64,000 bases of DNA from Leptasterias polaris. Taxonomy: Eukaryota; Echinodermata; Asteroidea; Forcipulatida; Asteriidae. Positions 56,901 through 64,000 of this stretch are shown here, piece after piece (position 1 is the first letter of the stretch; each line of letters begins with the position of its first letter). The stretch lies in contig JAZGTN010000037.1 of the NCBI GenBank assembly GCA_037783415.1, positions 5,752,501-5,816,500 on the forward strand. Reading direction: 5' to 3'. A program made the translations under genes and the position numbers. The notes under the pieces are model-generated. The model was not told the origin of the DNA. It ran no database searches and was given only the letters and a program-made list of their open reading frames with translations.

Positions 56901-58800
56901 TTGAAGCTTTTTTATCAATTCTGTGATTTACCTTTAACCATTACAATACCAAACATTTGCCCTTTTTCTTTAAAGGCAAAGTACACCTTTGGTTTATGGA
57001 AACATGCTATTGTTTGAATCCTATATAAATGTAGATATATACGATAAAACTAACCTGTGGAAATTTCATTTCAAAAGGTGGTCGCGTTTATGAGATATTG
57101 CCGAAAATTCGGAGCGAATATGTCCACGCAGGAAGAATAATCCCTAACAGGAATACACAATCTGGGAAACATTTCTGACAGAAACGTTTCTTAGATTCAA
57201 ATTTTGGGGTATAAAAACTGACATCTTTGTATGTAACCACATTACTTTGAAGTGAAATGTTTCTCAAAATGTTTCATACTATTGAAAGCTGCTGTAGGCT
57301 TCTGACCAATAAGTTTTTATTTCCTGTAATTTTGAGAGTGATTACCAAACGTATACAGACCCTTTAAGATTCAAATATTCCATTCCAAACATTTCTACAT
57401 TACAATTTAAAGGAAGGGGGTCGTAATGATCCCGAAAACACTGCCATAGGCCTTATTGTTATTGAGAGCAGTAAATTATTAGACACAAAACATTGAAAGT
57501 TTGAATTTAAAAACTTTTGTTTTGGGTATAATCTTTCAAAGGCACATTATAAATAAATGTTTTGATTACTTCTTTTATGACTGATACGTAGGGAGTCAGA
57601 GTAAATGTGATGTGAAAAATAAAAAATAACAAATGTTACTTTTCTTGAAGTACCTTTTTTAACAATTGATCTGGTTGTGAAGCCAAGGATTCTCAGAAAA
57701 CCGAGCTTAATCACTCTACAAGCCAAGAACCCCATGGAGGGAAGACAAAGAAGAAAGTTCAGGGAAAACCCAAGCCAACAAGTAGACTGAAAACCCAATC
57801 CACATATTGCCTTCGGCGGGATTTGAACCGGGGTCCTTGAGGTGGAACGAAGGCGAGGAAAGAAACATGTGCAAAATTACCTCAGAGCCGTATTAGGGAT
57901 TCCATCATCCAACCTTCGCAGGGGAACTTTCTTCAGAGCACAAATTTCACCACTCTGAGACAAAAAAAATAAAAATAGGGTGAGCAAAAGTGATTCAAGA
58001 GGAGTGGCAGCAAACATATCAGCAGTATTGAGAAGGTTCGGGTGTTAACCTTTAGTCAATTTGGTTTGTGTTTCACTCATACATGTTTAGTCGACTGATT
58101 AGGCAAATATGGCAACCAACATGGCGACGACGTATCAAAGAGAAAAAATGTATTGTTCCAAAACGCCATCTTGACAAAGTGACGTAACTTCGTTAGTTGA
58201 CTAGAGAAACAGTGCTCCAGAGCTAGGTTGATCCAGTTGGACTAGCTGGTTCAACCATGCAGCGTTCGAGTGACATCTAGATCGACTATGTTAGCAAAAA
58301 AATCAGTCGGCCAGCTTGCGCCTGCTTGTTATGCCAAAAGATCGTACAGCGCTGCAGGTGCAAAATGTGAAACTCTGGCTGAAATGTGAAGTCAGGACGC
58401 TTCTCTCCCTTAAGGGGCGGGGCTGGGGCTGGAGTGGGGAATATCAGTCGTTAACCTTTGTGGTAGGATGGCCTTGAAGAGATGATCGTTACCTGTTCTT
58501 CCTTTGCCACTCACTGACTTGTTTTTTGTGTTTTGTAAAATTTCAGATTTGTATTTAAATCTTCCTATTTCTATACTTCCAATTGTCGGTCATAGATGCG
58601 TTATAAAATAAACAACATTTTTAATAAATGAAAAACCAATCAAGGCCAAACCTAAATCTTTAAGTAACTAACAAAGATGAGTTTCGAGTGGTTCAACAAG
58701 TCCTCACAATGGTCAACATTCTTACCTCAATATGCCTAGCTTTGAAGACAATACCATGTGCACCCTCCCCGATCCTCCCCAAGATGGTGTACTGTTCCAT
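41795..58800 (-). CDS. CDK20: CDK20 (CCRK) cyclin-dependent kinase 20 (whole gene, 10 coding exons)
   Basis: CMGC Ser/Thr kinase. In vertebrates it phosphorylates the ciliary kinases CILK1/MAK and affects cilium length and cell cycle (family knowledge). Ten exons total 1020 nt, 339 aa (human 346). Seen: glycine loop [11 protein letters not shown] (8-18), catalytic Lys33 in ALKK, alpha-C Glu51 in the ALRE stretch, catalytic Asp127 in [13 protein letters not shown] at 145-147, RWYRAPE, then the GTP and QRISAAE regions of the C-lobe. The T-loop residue 161 is Ser (QYSHQVATR) where human CDK20 has Thr. All intron phases agree and each junction is GT..AG. Intron 9 (41972-48313) is 6.3 kb and holds the large hAT transposon. 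The first ATG is preceded by a five-codon upstream frame whose stop overlaps it (TAATG). Confidence 0.96.
42031..42436. mobile_element. Diverged MITE with CCCAATTTCATAGAGGCGCT end
   Basis: Starts TGCCCAATTTCATAGAGGCG and ends TTGAAACTGGGTCCA; the interior repeats CTTAAGCAC and GCACAAAA words. Older relative of the 52047 element, in CDK20 intron 9. Confidence 0.55.
42893..43345 (-). mobile_element. Probable non-LTR retrotransposon 3' end
   Basis: Starts with AAT repeats and a tail containing ACTGTCCATGTCACACAGAC, followed on the minus strand by degraded coding-like sequence ([16 protein letters not shown] and nearby). Different family from the copy beside it at 43373. Confidence 0.4.
43373..44316 (-). 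mobile_element. Non-LTR retrotransposon (L2/CR1-like) 5'-truncated copy
   Basis: Open RT C-terminal frame: [73 protein letters not shown]. In-frame homology extends upstream of 44204 to about 44316 ([13 protein letters not shown]). The 3' tail ends in AAT repeats at 43373-43390. It is in CDK20 intron 9, same strand as the gene. Confidence 0.92.
45005..48096 (+). mobile_element. hAT-superfamily DNA transposon, near-complete, 3092 bp
   Basis: Ends are CAGTGGCGGCGCTAC and, as reverse complement, CAGCGGCGGCACCAG. An 8-bp target duplication AACAAGGG lies at 44997-45004 and 48097-48104. It encodes a hAT transposase in one frame broken by a single TGA. It sits in CDK20 intron 9, antisense to the gene, and interrupts a 376-bp MITE whose intact copies occur at 1911 and 10566. 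The subterminal DNA is rich in C/G runs. Confidence 0.95.
45499..47967 (+). pseudogene. hAT transposase (zinc finger MYM-type 1-like), one in-frame stop
   Basis: Cut-and-paste transposase. The start is put at MDIRKFCKK (45499), the usual N-terminus of this group, although an ATG in frame lies 39 nt upstream. Order of parts: acidic/serine-rich N-terminus; TTF-type zinc finger with VYCFVCRHF and later [13 protein letters not shown]4371-like region; RNase H-like core with VDETKD and [12 protein letters not shown] carrying the first two acidic residues, and [12 protein letters not shown]-terminal dimerisation region with [19 protein letters not shown]. Codon 524 (47068-47070) is TGA; the same frame continues on both sides to TAA at 47965-47967, 823 codons in all. 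No frameshift was seen, so inactivation looks recent. Host recoding of the stop is unlikely but not excluded. Confidence 0.9.
48314..48376 (-). CDS. CDK20: CDK20 exon 9
   Basis: 63 nt, [20 protein letters not shown] plus E. Acceptor TTTCCAG, donor GTGAGT. Phase 0 at both ends. Confidence 0.95.
48666..48773 (+). repeat. 34-bp minisatellite, three copies
   Basis: Unit CGCCCTGCCTGTTACTCCTC then AAACC(G/A)CCCGCAAC repeated three times with few changes, then a partial unit. Confidence 0.85.
49107..49453. mobile_element. MITE with TTTTGAGAT ends
   Basis: AAGCCATTTTGAGATATGGT on the left, ACTACATCTCAAAAAGGCT on the right. Holds its own 14-bp perfect hairpin, TGTTTGGTTTGGGT / ACCCAAACCAAACA at 49145-49188. 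In CDK20 intron 8. Confidence 0.65.
49472..49826. mobile_element. MITE with GGAGCAAGTTCAAGTG ends
   Basis: GGAGCAAGTTCAAGTGCGCAC pairs with GTGTGCACTCAAACTTGCTCC with one mismatch. The interior has repeated GGTTGAC and GTCGACCA words. Lies directly after the element at 49107. Confidence 0.8.
49879..49971 (-). CDS. CDK20: CDK20 exon 8
   Basis: 93 nt, [15 protein letters not shown] to DASPE. Acceptor CTTTCAG, donor GTAAAA. Phase 0 at both ends. Confidence 0.94.
50165..50630 (+). mobile_element. tRNA-derived SINE with internal tandem duplication
   Basis: A box GTGGCCGAGTGGTTAAGAGC once, B box GTGGGTTCGAGTCCTGGTTG twice (near 50231 and 50397), showing a duplication of about 166 bp. The 3' part has CACTTATCGCTCAGAAAAGG. 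In CDK20 intron 7. Confidence 0.82.
50905..51115 (+). mobile_element. Old tRNA-derived SINE fragment
   Basis: Degraded head GACCAAGTGGTCTAATGCAC, B-box-like TTGGAATCCCGGCC, then GACACTTGGCACGTGTTCTT and GAGCAAGACACTTGAACT. Confidence 0.6.
51276..51399 (-). CDS. CDK20: CDK20 exon 7
   Basis: 124 nt, [33 protein letters not shown]. Acceptor ATTTCAG, donor GTAAGTAT. Confidence 0.95.
51470..51775 (+). mobile_element. Non-LTR retrotransposon 3' fragment
   Basis: Short remnant reading [20 protein letters not shown], then [10 protein letters not shown], followed by a 3' tail with GCGCTATACAAGAATGG and ATT repeats. It lies just beside CDK20 exon 7, on the opposite strand. Confidence 0.75.
52047..52236. 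mobile_element. Short MITE with CCCAATTTCACAGAGCTGCT ends
   Basis: Inverse end is AGCAGCTCTATGAAATTGAA. The first bases match the 5262/35378 family, but the interior differs. In CDK20 intron 6. Confidence 0.75.
52312..52374 (-). CDS. CDK20: CDK20 exon 6
   Basis: 63 nt, [20 protein letters not shown] (Trp split at the end). Acceptor TTGATAG, donor GTAAGTCC. Confidence 0.95.
53055..53490 (-). mobile_element. tRNA-derived SINE, full-length
   Basis: On the minus strand: GTCATGGCCGAGCGGATAAG A box, GTTCGAGTCCCGGTCGTGAC B box, then ACTTATCGAAAAGAGAAGGG, GCGCCTTGAGAGTCACTGAG, GGATATGAGCGCTATACAAG and ATT repeats. In CDK20 intron 5. Confidence 0.87.
53655..53776 (-). CDS. CDK20: CDK20 exon 5 (catalytic and activation loops)
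   Basis: 122 nt, [25 protein letters not shown], then QYSHQVATR (Arg split). Acceptor CTGTAG, donor GTATGA. Confidence 0.96.
54340..54660 (-). repeat. Probable retroelement 3' region, related to 59190-59600
   Basis: Both stretches share GCCCTCTCCAT.CCA.GATG, then ACATCAA and CAATACAGCC blocks. Long open frames through it are low-complexity. In CDK20 intron 4. Confidence 0.5.
54703..54891 (-). CDS. CDK20: CDK20 exon 4
   Basis: 189 nt, [13 protein letters not shown] to SIMHR (residues 64-126). Acceptor CTACAG, donor GTGGGT. Ends just before the catalytic Asp. Confidence 0.96.
54944..55118. mobile_element. 175-bp MITE carrying TGACGTCA-like sites
   Basis: ATAGACCTTATGCATATGAC and inverse TGACGTCAATGCATAAGGTC. 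Contains AAGATGGCGGC. In CDK20 intron 3. Confidence 0.8.
55430..55695 (+). repeat. Dispersed retroelement-like repeat, copy 1
   Basis: Carries GCCTTCGAGAAAGACTCTGC, then TCACTAACAAATTTTTGCAT and GTAAGCAGTTTGCAACAGCT. It matches 60475-60770 in inverse orientation. Shorter pieces occur near 56640, 58910 and 27640. Class not determined. Confidence 0.65.
55930..56305 (+). mobile_element. tRNA-derived SINE with L2-like tail
   Basis: Starts with an A box (GTGGCCGAGCGGTTAAGAGC) and B box (GGTTCGAGTCCC) in a Leu/Ser-tRNA-like head. It has a body (CACTTGGTGTCCCTGAGCAA) and a 3' end GCGCCTTGAGCATCCC then GGATATGTGCGC followed by ATT repeats. The 3' end resembles that of the L2-like copies in this window. 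Confidence 0.85.
56690..56729 (-). CDS. CDK20: CDK20 exon 3 (40 nt)
   Basis: Short exon encoding [13 protein letters not shown] with alpha-C Glu51. Acceptor TTTGCAG, donor GTAAGTAT. Too short for ORF searches; placed by homology and phase. Confidence 0.94.
56972..57367. mobile_element. Decayed MITE in CDK20 intron 2
   Basis: Starts AAAGGCAAAGTACACCTTTG, ends TACCAAACGTATACAGACCC and TTTAA; related to the remnant at 15448 and, at its ends, to the TTAA MITE family. Confidence 0.65.
57881..57954 (-). CDS. CDK20: CDK20 exon 2
   Basis: 74 nt, [15 protein letters not shown] to TALR (Arg split). Acceptor TCTCAG, donor GTAAT. Contains catalytic Lys33. Confidence 0.95.
58726..58800 (-). CDS. CDK20: CDK20 exon 1
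   Basis: 75 nt, [16 protein letters not shown] to HIE; start codon at 58798-58800, donor GTAAG. Contains the ATP-binding glycine loop. Confidence 0.96.
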
Positions 58801-58817
58801 TAATAATCGTTGGTCAT
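58800..58817 (-). promoter_or_regulatory. Five-codon upstream ORF ending on the CDK20 start codon
   Basis: ATG ACC AAC GAT TAT TAA, whose last A is the A of the CDK20 ATG (TAATG). Directly upstream is CTACAG, which could be a splice acceptor of a 5'UTR exon and would place this ATG at the exon edge. The CDK20 ATG has T at -3, a weak context, so termination-reinitiation is plausible but unproven. Confidence 0.45.
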
Positions 58818-60474
58818 CTGTAGCAAAGACTCAACCACCTTGAAGGAAAGTGACATGGGAATTTAAAGAAAAATGCAATTTTTGTTGTACATGGCCACCT
58901 GTTTGGACCCTAGTAGAGTCTTCCTAAAAAGTCTAAATGACAATACAACACATACATGTACAAGTATACTTAAAAGGGTTTGTATTTGGCCCTTAGAAAA
59001 AGGACAAATTACTACAAACAAGGGCTGGCCTATATTGTAGGTTGTTATATAGTTTTCATTCTATTTTATAACCATTTTGCTGACCTTTCTGAAGGCACAA
59101 ACATCGGAAATCAGATTAAAGTAGGAAGAATATCATGCCTGACTTGAACAACAGAAGCAGTCAAGTGGAAAGAAGTGAACAAAAGTAGGCATAATTATAA
59201 TAATAATTATAATTTACATGTATTACATTTCTACATGAGCCAGCTCCCTCTCCATCCAAAGATGTTTGAAAGTGCAAAAAAAAAAAAAAAAATACAAACA
59301 AATAAACTTCAAAAAATTACATCAATTACACAATACAGCCCAAAATGAGCATAGAATTACACAAACAATATGCATTCAGAAGAAGCAATGGATGAACAAC
59401 GAAACAGGAGACAAAGTGGAGAGTAAGTAAAGAGGTCTGGTTTAAACCACAACTTCAACAAGAAGAGGTTGGAAACATAAAAGACAACATGAAATGGGAG
59501 GGAGAAAAATAATTCATTAGTGAATAAATAAGGCTTAAATGGGGGACATCTGTAAGATAAAGGAGAAGGCAAGACAAAAGGTTACTTCCTTTCCTTCTTG
59601 GATGTTCAGACTATGGGGTTAAATGGTCTGGAGGTGACTTATCCACAATTTTCTCCCTACTCAGACGAACAGTTTACCGTGGTTACCTACCTAGTTCCTG
59701 AATGAAATTTCTTACTCAATACTTCTTGCGGCTGTTTTGCTGTCAACTCAAGTCAAAGCACACTTGTTATACACTTGTATTAAACACTGTCATGACGACT
59801 GTGTAATTGCATTGAGTTAGTTACTGATCCGGGTCTAGACCCCCAGTCGGTAGCTGATCCGGGTCTAGTGACCCAGTCACTGACTGAGTCAGTAACTGGG
59901 GGCACAGTACTCCTTTTTTGTACAGTTACCACTGTCCCAGCTATAGTTGGTGCAATTGTAAAGTCAAGTTGGTGCGGAACAGTATGACCCTTCATTTCAA
60001 GTGAAGTAGTTCAATAATCAAGACAATATTAATATATCGTAAGACTTCCTGTATATGAGTCGACCCTGAAATCATGGCAAATCTTTTACATCACTGCGCG
60101 CGATGTAAACAGTCCCTAGATACAATTTTTTTGTTTTGACTTGCCAAACATTGAGTCTCCTCTCCGTTGACCAAAACTTAGAAACATGTAAGGCTCCACT
60201 GGTTAGTTGCACTTGTAAATGCAAAAAGTTGTGGTATTTAAGCATTTTTACAAGGTACAAAAATATGTCATACTGTCAGGGCAATAAAAAAAATTGTGCC
60301 TACCGAAAAAGTTTCATCAAACACTATTTCAATTCACAACTCTCGATAATCAAATCATGTGACTCAACTTTCAGCTGAGCATTCTGGGGAAAAAATTACA
60401 GAGGCCTAAAGAAGCCATGCGCCTTATATCATTTTCTCATAGTCTGGAAAAAATTAGTGTAACCCTCATATTAT
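58818..60474. other. 5' flank of CDK20 and intergenic repeats
   Basis: No promoter element identified. At 59825-59880 GATCCGGGTCTAG occurs twice 31 bp apart among GTAACTG and CCCAGTC words. Confidence 0.45.
59190..59600 (-). repeat. Probable retroelement 3' region, related to 54340-54660
   Basis: Begins with an AT-rich tail and an A run (59276-59291), then TACAAACAAATAAAC, CAATACAGCCCAAAATGAGC and diverged sequence. Confidence 0.5.
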
Positions 60475-60770
60475 TATGAGAAAATAGAATTAGCTGTTGC
60501 AAACTGCTTACCAACCAAAAGGACCTGTAGTATAAATGCAAAAAATTTGTTAGTGGCCTGACGTTTCGACCCTAGCAGAGTCTTTCTCGAAGGCTAAATG
60601 ACAAGACAACACACATACAAGCATACAAGGGTGACAAGAGCAGTCAAGTGGAAATTTACATGAATAGAGAGAGTGGAGAGAGAATTTAAGCAAAAAGCAT
60701 TCAGAAAAAGCAGGGGGTAAGCAGGGATTATGGAGACTAAGGGGGGGGGGGGTTGGAGAGGGGGGGTGAC
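60475..60770 (-). repeat. Dispersed retroelement-like repeat, copy 2
   Basis: Contains GTGGCCTGACGTTTCGACCC followed by TAGCAGAGTCTTTCTCGAAG; same family as 55430. Confidence 0.65.
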
Positions 60771-60960
60771 CACAAGAAGTTGAAAACACAAAGGACAAAA
60801 TGGAAGGTTGGAAGAAAAGTAAATAATTAGTTAATAGGGCAGACTAAAAATGGATATCTGTGAGAGAAAGGGAGAATATTATTACTATTATAAAATATGT
60901 TATAACAATTAAAATTCAGACATCAGCTTGTGTGGATTCAATTATCACTGTTTATTTAGG

Positions 60961-61470
60961 CCAAGTAAAAAAACAAAAGAGTTTCTCGTCCCCGCCTGCC
61001 TCCTTTTTGGCCGCCGCCTCCTTTTTTTACTATTTACTATTTTAAGAACATTTTTTGTTGATAAAACTGAGTGGCATCTCTGATATTTTGAATCTCCTGA
61101 ATCCAATTAGATGGGCCAAAATAGCAGCTTTGCCTCAAGAATTCCCATCTTTCTCATTAATATATCATCAGTGTCTTGGCACCAAACCCAGCTTGGCGTT
61201 CTTTTCAGAGCGGACAGCAATTGTTGTCGAAGCTGATGGTGCTGCGATTCTGCAGTGAAGGGTCTTACAAATCATTTGTTTTGTCATAAATTGCATCAGT
61301 ATACTCAAATAGCACAATATCTATGAATAAATATACCTTGGCCAGCCATATTTAGCATGGCGGCCATCTTGGAAAAAATAGCTAAAAATTGAAAAATAGT
61401 AAATAGTAACGCCCTGCCTCCTCCTTTTTTTGAACAAGTCCGGACGAGAAACTCTTGTTTTTTTACTTGG
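60961..61470. mobile_element. MITE, 510 bp, CCAAGTAAAAAAACAA ends
   Basis: Terminal repeats of about 29 bp: CCAAGTAAAAAAACAA then AGAGTTTCTCGTCC, mirrored at 61442-61470. A 67-codon open frame inside (61055-61258) matches no family I know and is treated as element sequence. Confidence 0.82.
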
Positions 61471-62632
61471 CTTTATGTTTTATTATAAATGTTAAGAAAC
61501 ATAAAAAGGAAAAGTTTCCGGAGCACGCCACCACCTTCTGGACGTTTTTAAATTTTATTTTTTTTACCAATATACACCTGAGGATGTATTCTATCGATAG
61601 GGTTAGTACCCCAAAATGTAAAATCAATGGTTTTCATAGGGGACCGATAAAAAAAAAAATGATTTTTAGAAAAATCCTAAAATTTGAAAAATAAAAAACA
61701 CGCTTCTTTCCCCAGTCTTCTTTCCTCCTCCCCCACTACCTCTCCCCATCATTCACTCACTCTCTGTGGAAGGAATTGAACATTTGCAAGCAATTAAATA
61801 ATGCAATGTACTTACCGGGAATTGAACCTGTATCTAGAGAGAACAAATTATATGCACAAGAGCATAGCCTATTTACCGCTAGGCTATGAGGGATTGATAC
61901 CAAAATTGGTTGGATAGTTCTACAAATTTCTCCCATTACCTGTTTAGTAAAAGGTCATAATGAATAATTAATTTTCTATGAATATTAAAATTAGCAGTTA
62001 TTGTCGAATAGTTTGCATAAACTGAATATTCAGGAGTTTATGAACTAAAACCTGCTTTACATATTAGTCACGTGAAAGGTTCTTTTGGATTATTTCATTA
62101 GTACAAGTCATGGGTAAGTTCATGTTCATAAGGGCAATATCGGGCTATTTTTCCCTTTTTTGAATCATCCTTCAATGGGGGTATGTTCATCACATCAGAG
62201 GCCACTATAGCTGGCTTACCCATTCCATAAATCAACAAGTCCTGGTGAATTTTCCAATGCGCATGAACGATGACCGACTCATTGGAGTATTGCACATTTA
62301 CCCGGACACACACACAGCAGGAAAACGAAAACAAAATGGTGTTTTATTTTCGACGAAGCTTTTGCGATTTTCTGACGCCTTTTTAAGGCCTTTAGAATTG
62401 TTCAATTTTCCTGTTTTTTGCTGTATATATTCAGTTAACCCATCTTAACAGGTAAGACTAAAATTTAGAGTAATCGGCCAGATATTGAGGGAGCTAGAGT
62501 GGTGGCGTGCTGCGGAATTTTAGCCCATAAAAAGACACAAAACAAAATAAAAATCAGAGTTGAAAGCCAAGAATCATTTACACACATTTAATTTTTTTAT
62601 TTAATTTTTTGGGTTAAAAGTTTTTGCAGATC
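61471..62632. other. No gene recognised
   Basis: AT-rich; apart from the tRNA-like piece at 61805 nothing is supported. Confidence 0.5.
61805..61895 (-). mobile_element. tRNA-like fragment (different head from the other SINEs)
   Basis: Minus strand reads CATAGCCTAGCGGTAAATAG (A-box-like) and, some 60 nt on, GGTTCAATTCCCGG (B-box-like). The gap is too long and the stems too poor for a functional tRNA. Probably a SINE or tRNA pseudogene. Confidence 0.45.
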
Positions 62633-63042
62633 ACCATGGTAATTTTTAAAATTAAAGATTTTTTTTTTGGAATGAAATAAAGACAACTGCTGGCTATAGA
62701 TAGAGTCATACACAGAGTCTCATGCAACACTTGTAGTCACTGCAGATGTTTCTTCCACGTATGGCTTCACCGGGGCACCATACTTTCTAGTTTGCCTTGA
62801 AAACAGGTAAAACTCCAAACAAATGGGACGCTATTGAAGGCATCGAAGATCAGTGCGTGGTGTGAAAGTTACAATGTGAATGTCCATCCAGTTTTAACTT
62901 TTAATTATGTAATATGTTTGCATACTTCTGACAAAGGAAGGTATAAATTAAGGCATCAGTTGATGTATTGCATCAGTTAATTTTGTTCAATTCAAAGAAA
63001 AAGCATGGTGCCTTGAAAACCGGATAGTGGAGGATATACAAT
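62633..63042 (-). repeat. Dispersed repeat of about 400 bp, copy 2
   Basis: See copy at 3850. The two are about 58 kb apart in opposite orientation and moderately diverged, with small indels. Confidence 0.75.
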
Positions 63043-63785
63043 ATGAATAACCTAGAGTCGAGTTGACCAACACATGACAGGCAGTTACGAATACCGTAGT
63101 TACTTGAGAGTGTCGAGTTGGCGTCAACTCTCGCTTATTTAACGTTGCTGTCAAGTCATCAACTTATCAGAAATATTTGACTCATTTTCTACCTTTCCAG
63201 TCACGTGGGATATACGCATGTAAATGAGAACTTCCTTAACCACTGAAAAACATGATAGTATTTAGTCTAATCCTTACCAGCACTCAACGCAGGAATGATG
63301 CTGCGAGGAGAGACAGCTCATCAGTCAGTCATGTTAGTGTTGCCCGGGTGTGTGATGTAAACAATATCACTAGAGGGCGCTACCACCACTCTGTAATACA
63401 GACTGTATAGTCTATAATGGTATATTTTATTCACATTATCACATTGTGACCCGAAGGCCAAATTGCATGATAATTTACAATATTAAAAACATCAAAATCA
63501 CAGCAAATAAAAAAAACACGATATGGGTTGGTTACGAATCTAGAAGAAGAAAAAAATTAGTACATTGCACATACTAGCAGATTTGTCTGCCACAAATCAT
63601 TGAAAAAATTAAAAATTAAAAAGCTGCTCACAAGGAATATTAAGGCCCTATTTAGATAACTGGTAAAAAGTAAGCACGGGCAGTTTTATTATTAATCTAA
63701 ATGCGAGTAATAATCTAGCACAGATTTGAGGTGGTGGCACTAATTTAAAAAAGATTATTAAAAACTGTTCACAGAGCAAAATATT
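63043..63785. other. No gene; 3' end of a non-LTR element on the right
   Basis: The right part (from about 63600) is probably the 3'UTR of the element whose ORF ends at 63786. Otherwise unclassified. Confidence 0.4.
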
Positions 63786-64000
63786 CTACTTGTTCAGCAA
63801 GCTGATGAAATAGGGTATTGGGCTGTTTTTGAATCGTGATGTCCTGGTGCGTAAGTGTGAATAATGATGTGCATTACGTAGGTTGCGGGCGTGAGACTCC
63901 CGTCTGGTAGGAGGGAGAAGATCATTTGTACGTTCTGAATTGGCAAGTCCTTCGGCCAAGCTGAGACAATGATTCTCCCTCCTATCAGCAAGAGACTCAA
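63786..64000 (-). CDS. Non-LTR retrotransposon ORF C-terminus (partial, runs off the window)
   Basis: Reading frame entering from the right edge: ESLADRRENHCLSLAEGLAN, then LLPPTRRESHARNLRNAHHY, ending ISLLNK and TAG at 63786-63788. The ERRE..CL and LLPPTR..SH.R.LRN pattern is typical of the tail of CR1/L2-type ORF2. The overlapping 68-codon frame in another phase is a shadow. Confidence 0.7.
   Translation of the reverse strand, partial: ESLADRRENHCLSLAEGLANSERTNDLLPPTRRESHARNLRNAHHYSHLRTRTSRFKNSPIPYFISLLNK

Noticed and set aside
60475..60620. Hammerhead ribozyme in the GTCGAAACG repeat
   Set aside because: A GAAAC-like piece is present, but I could not find the CUGAUGA core with pairing stems around it.

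Overview
The window is nuclear DNA of an animal. It has three split host genes with GT/AG introns in a background rich in transposable elements. The three proteins match well-known animal families, and the repeats point to an echinoderm, most likely a sea star: short inverted-repeat elements ending in TTAAAGGCACTG, elements opening with GCCCAATTTCATGGCTCTGC, and ACATGT microsatellites. The organism call is an inference from repeat style and was not tested by a search.

Host genes. (1) CHCHD4/MIA40, minus strand, 11709 down to 6115, three coding exons including a 22-base first exon, 189 aa. (2) SLC35A2-type UDP-galactose transporter, plus strand, 23283 to 33374, three coding exons, 367 aa. (3) CDK20 (CCRK) kinase, minus strand, 58800 down to 41795, ten coding exons, 339 aa. 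All three reading frames close without gaps and every intron is bounded by GT..AG. The genes are unrelated in function: mitochondrial import, Golgi sugar transport and ciliary/cell-cycle kinase. Nothing suggests joint regulation.

Layout. 1-6.1 kb: no gene recognised, old repeats. 6.1-11.7 kb: CHCHD4, with a SINE, a fold-back element, a 919-bp non-autonomous hAT and a TTAA-flanked MITE in its introns. 12.3-14.5 kb: a G-tract-rich non-autonomous hAT and several palindromic elements. 15.7-22.4 kb: a 6.66-kb element with near-identical 0.66-kb inverted arms made of AT-rich tandem units, flanked by a 6-bp direct repeat. It holds a second, nested inverted-repeat element, a non-LTR fragment and an unrecognised two-exon open frame. 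23.3-33.4 kb: SLC35A2. 33.4-41.8 kb: no gene, MITEs and a pogo-like element. 41.8-58.8 kb: CDK20, whose ninth intron holds a nearly intact hAT transposon (45005-48096) inserted in a MITE with an 8-bp target duplication. 58.8-64 kb: repeats, ending in the C-terminal part of a non-LTR reverse-transcriptase ORF that runs off the window.

The most interesting structure is the 15.7-22.4 kb inverted-repeat element, with its periodic AT-rich arms, nested copy and possible cargo gene.
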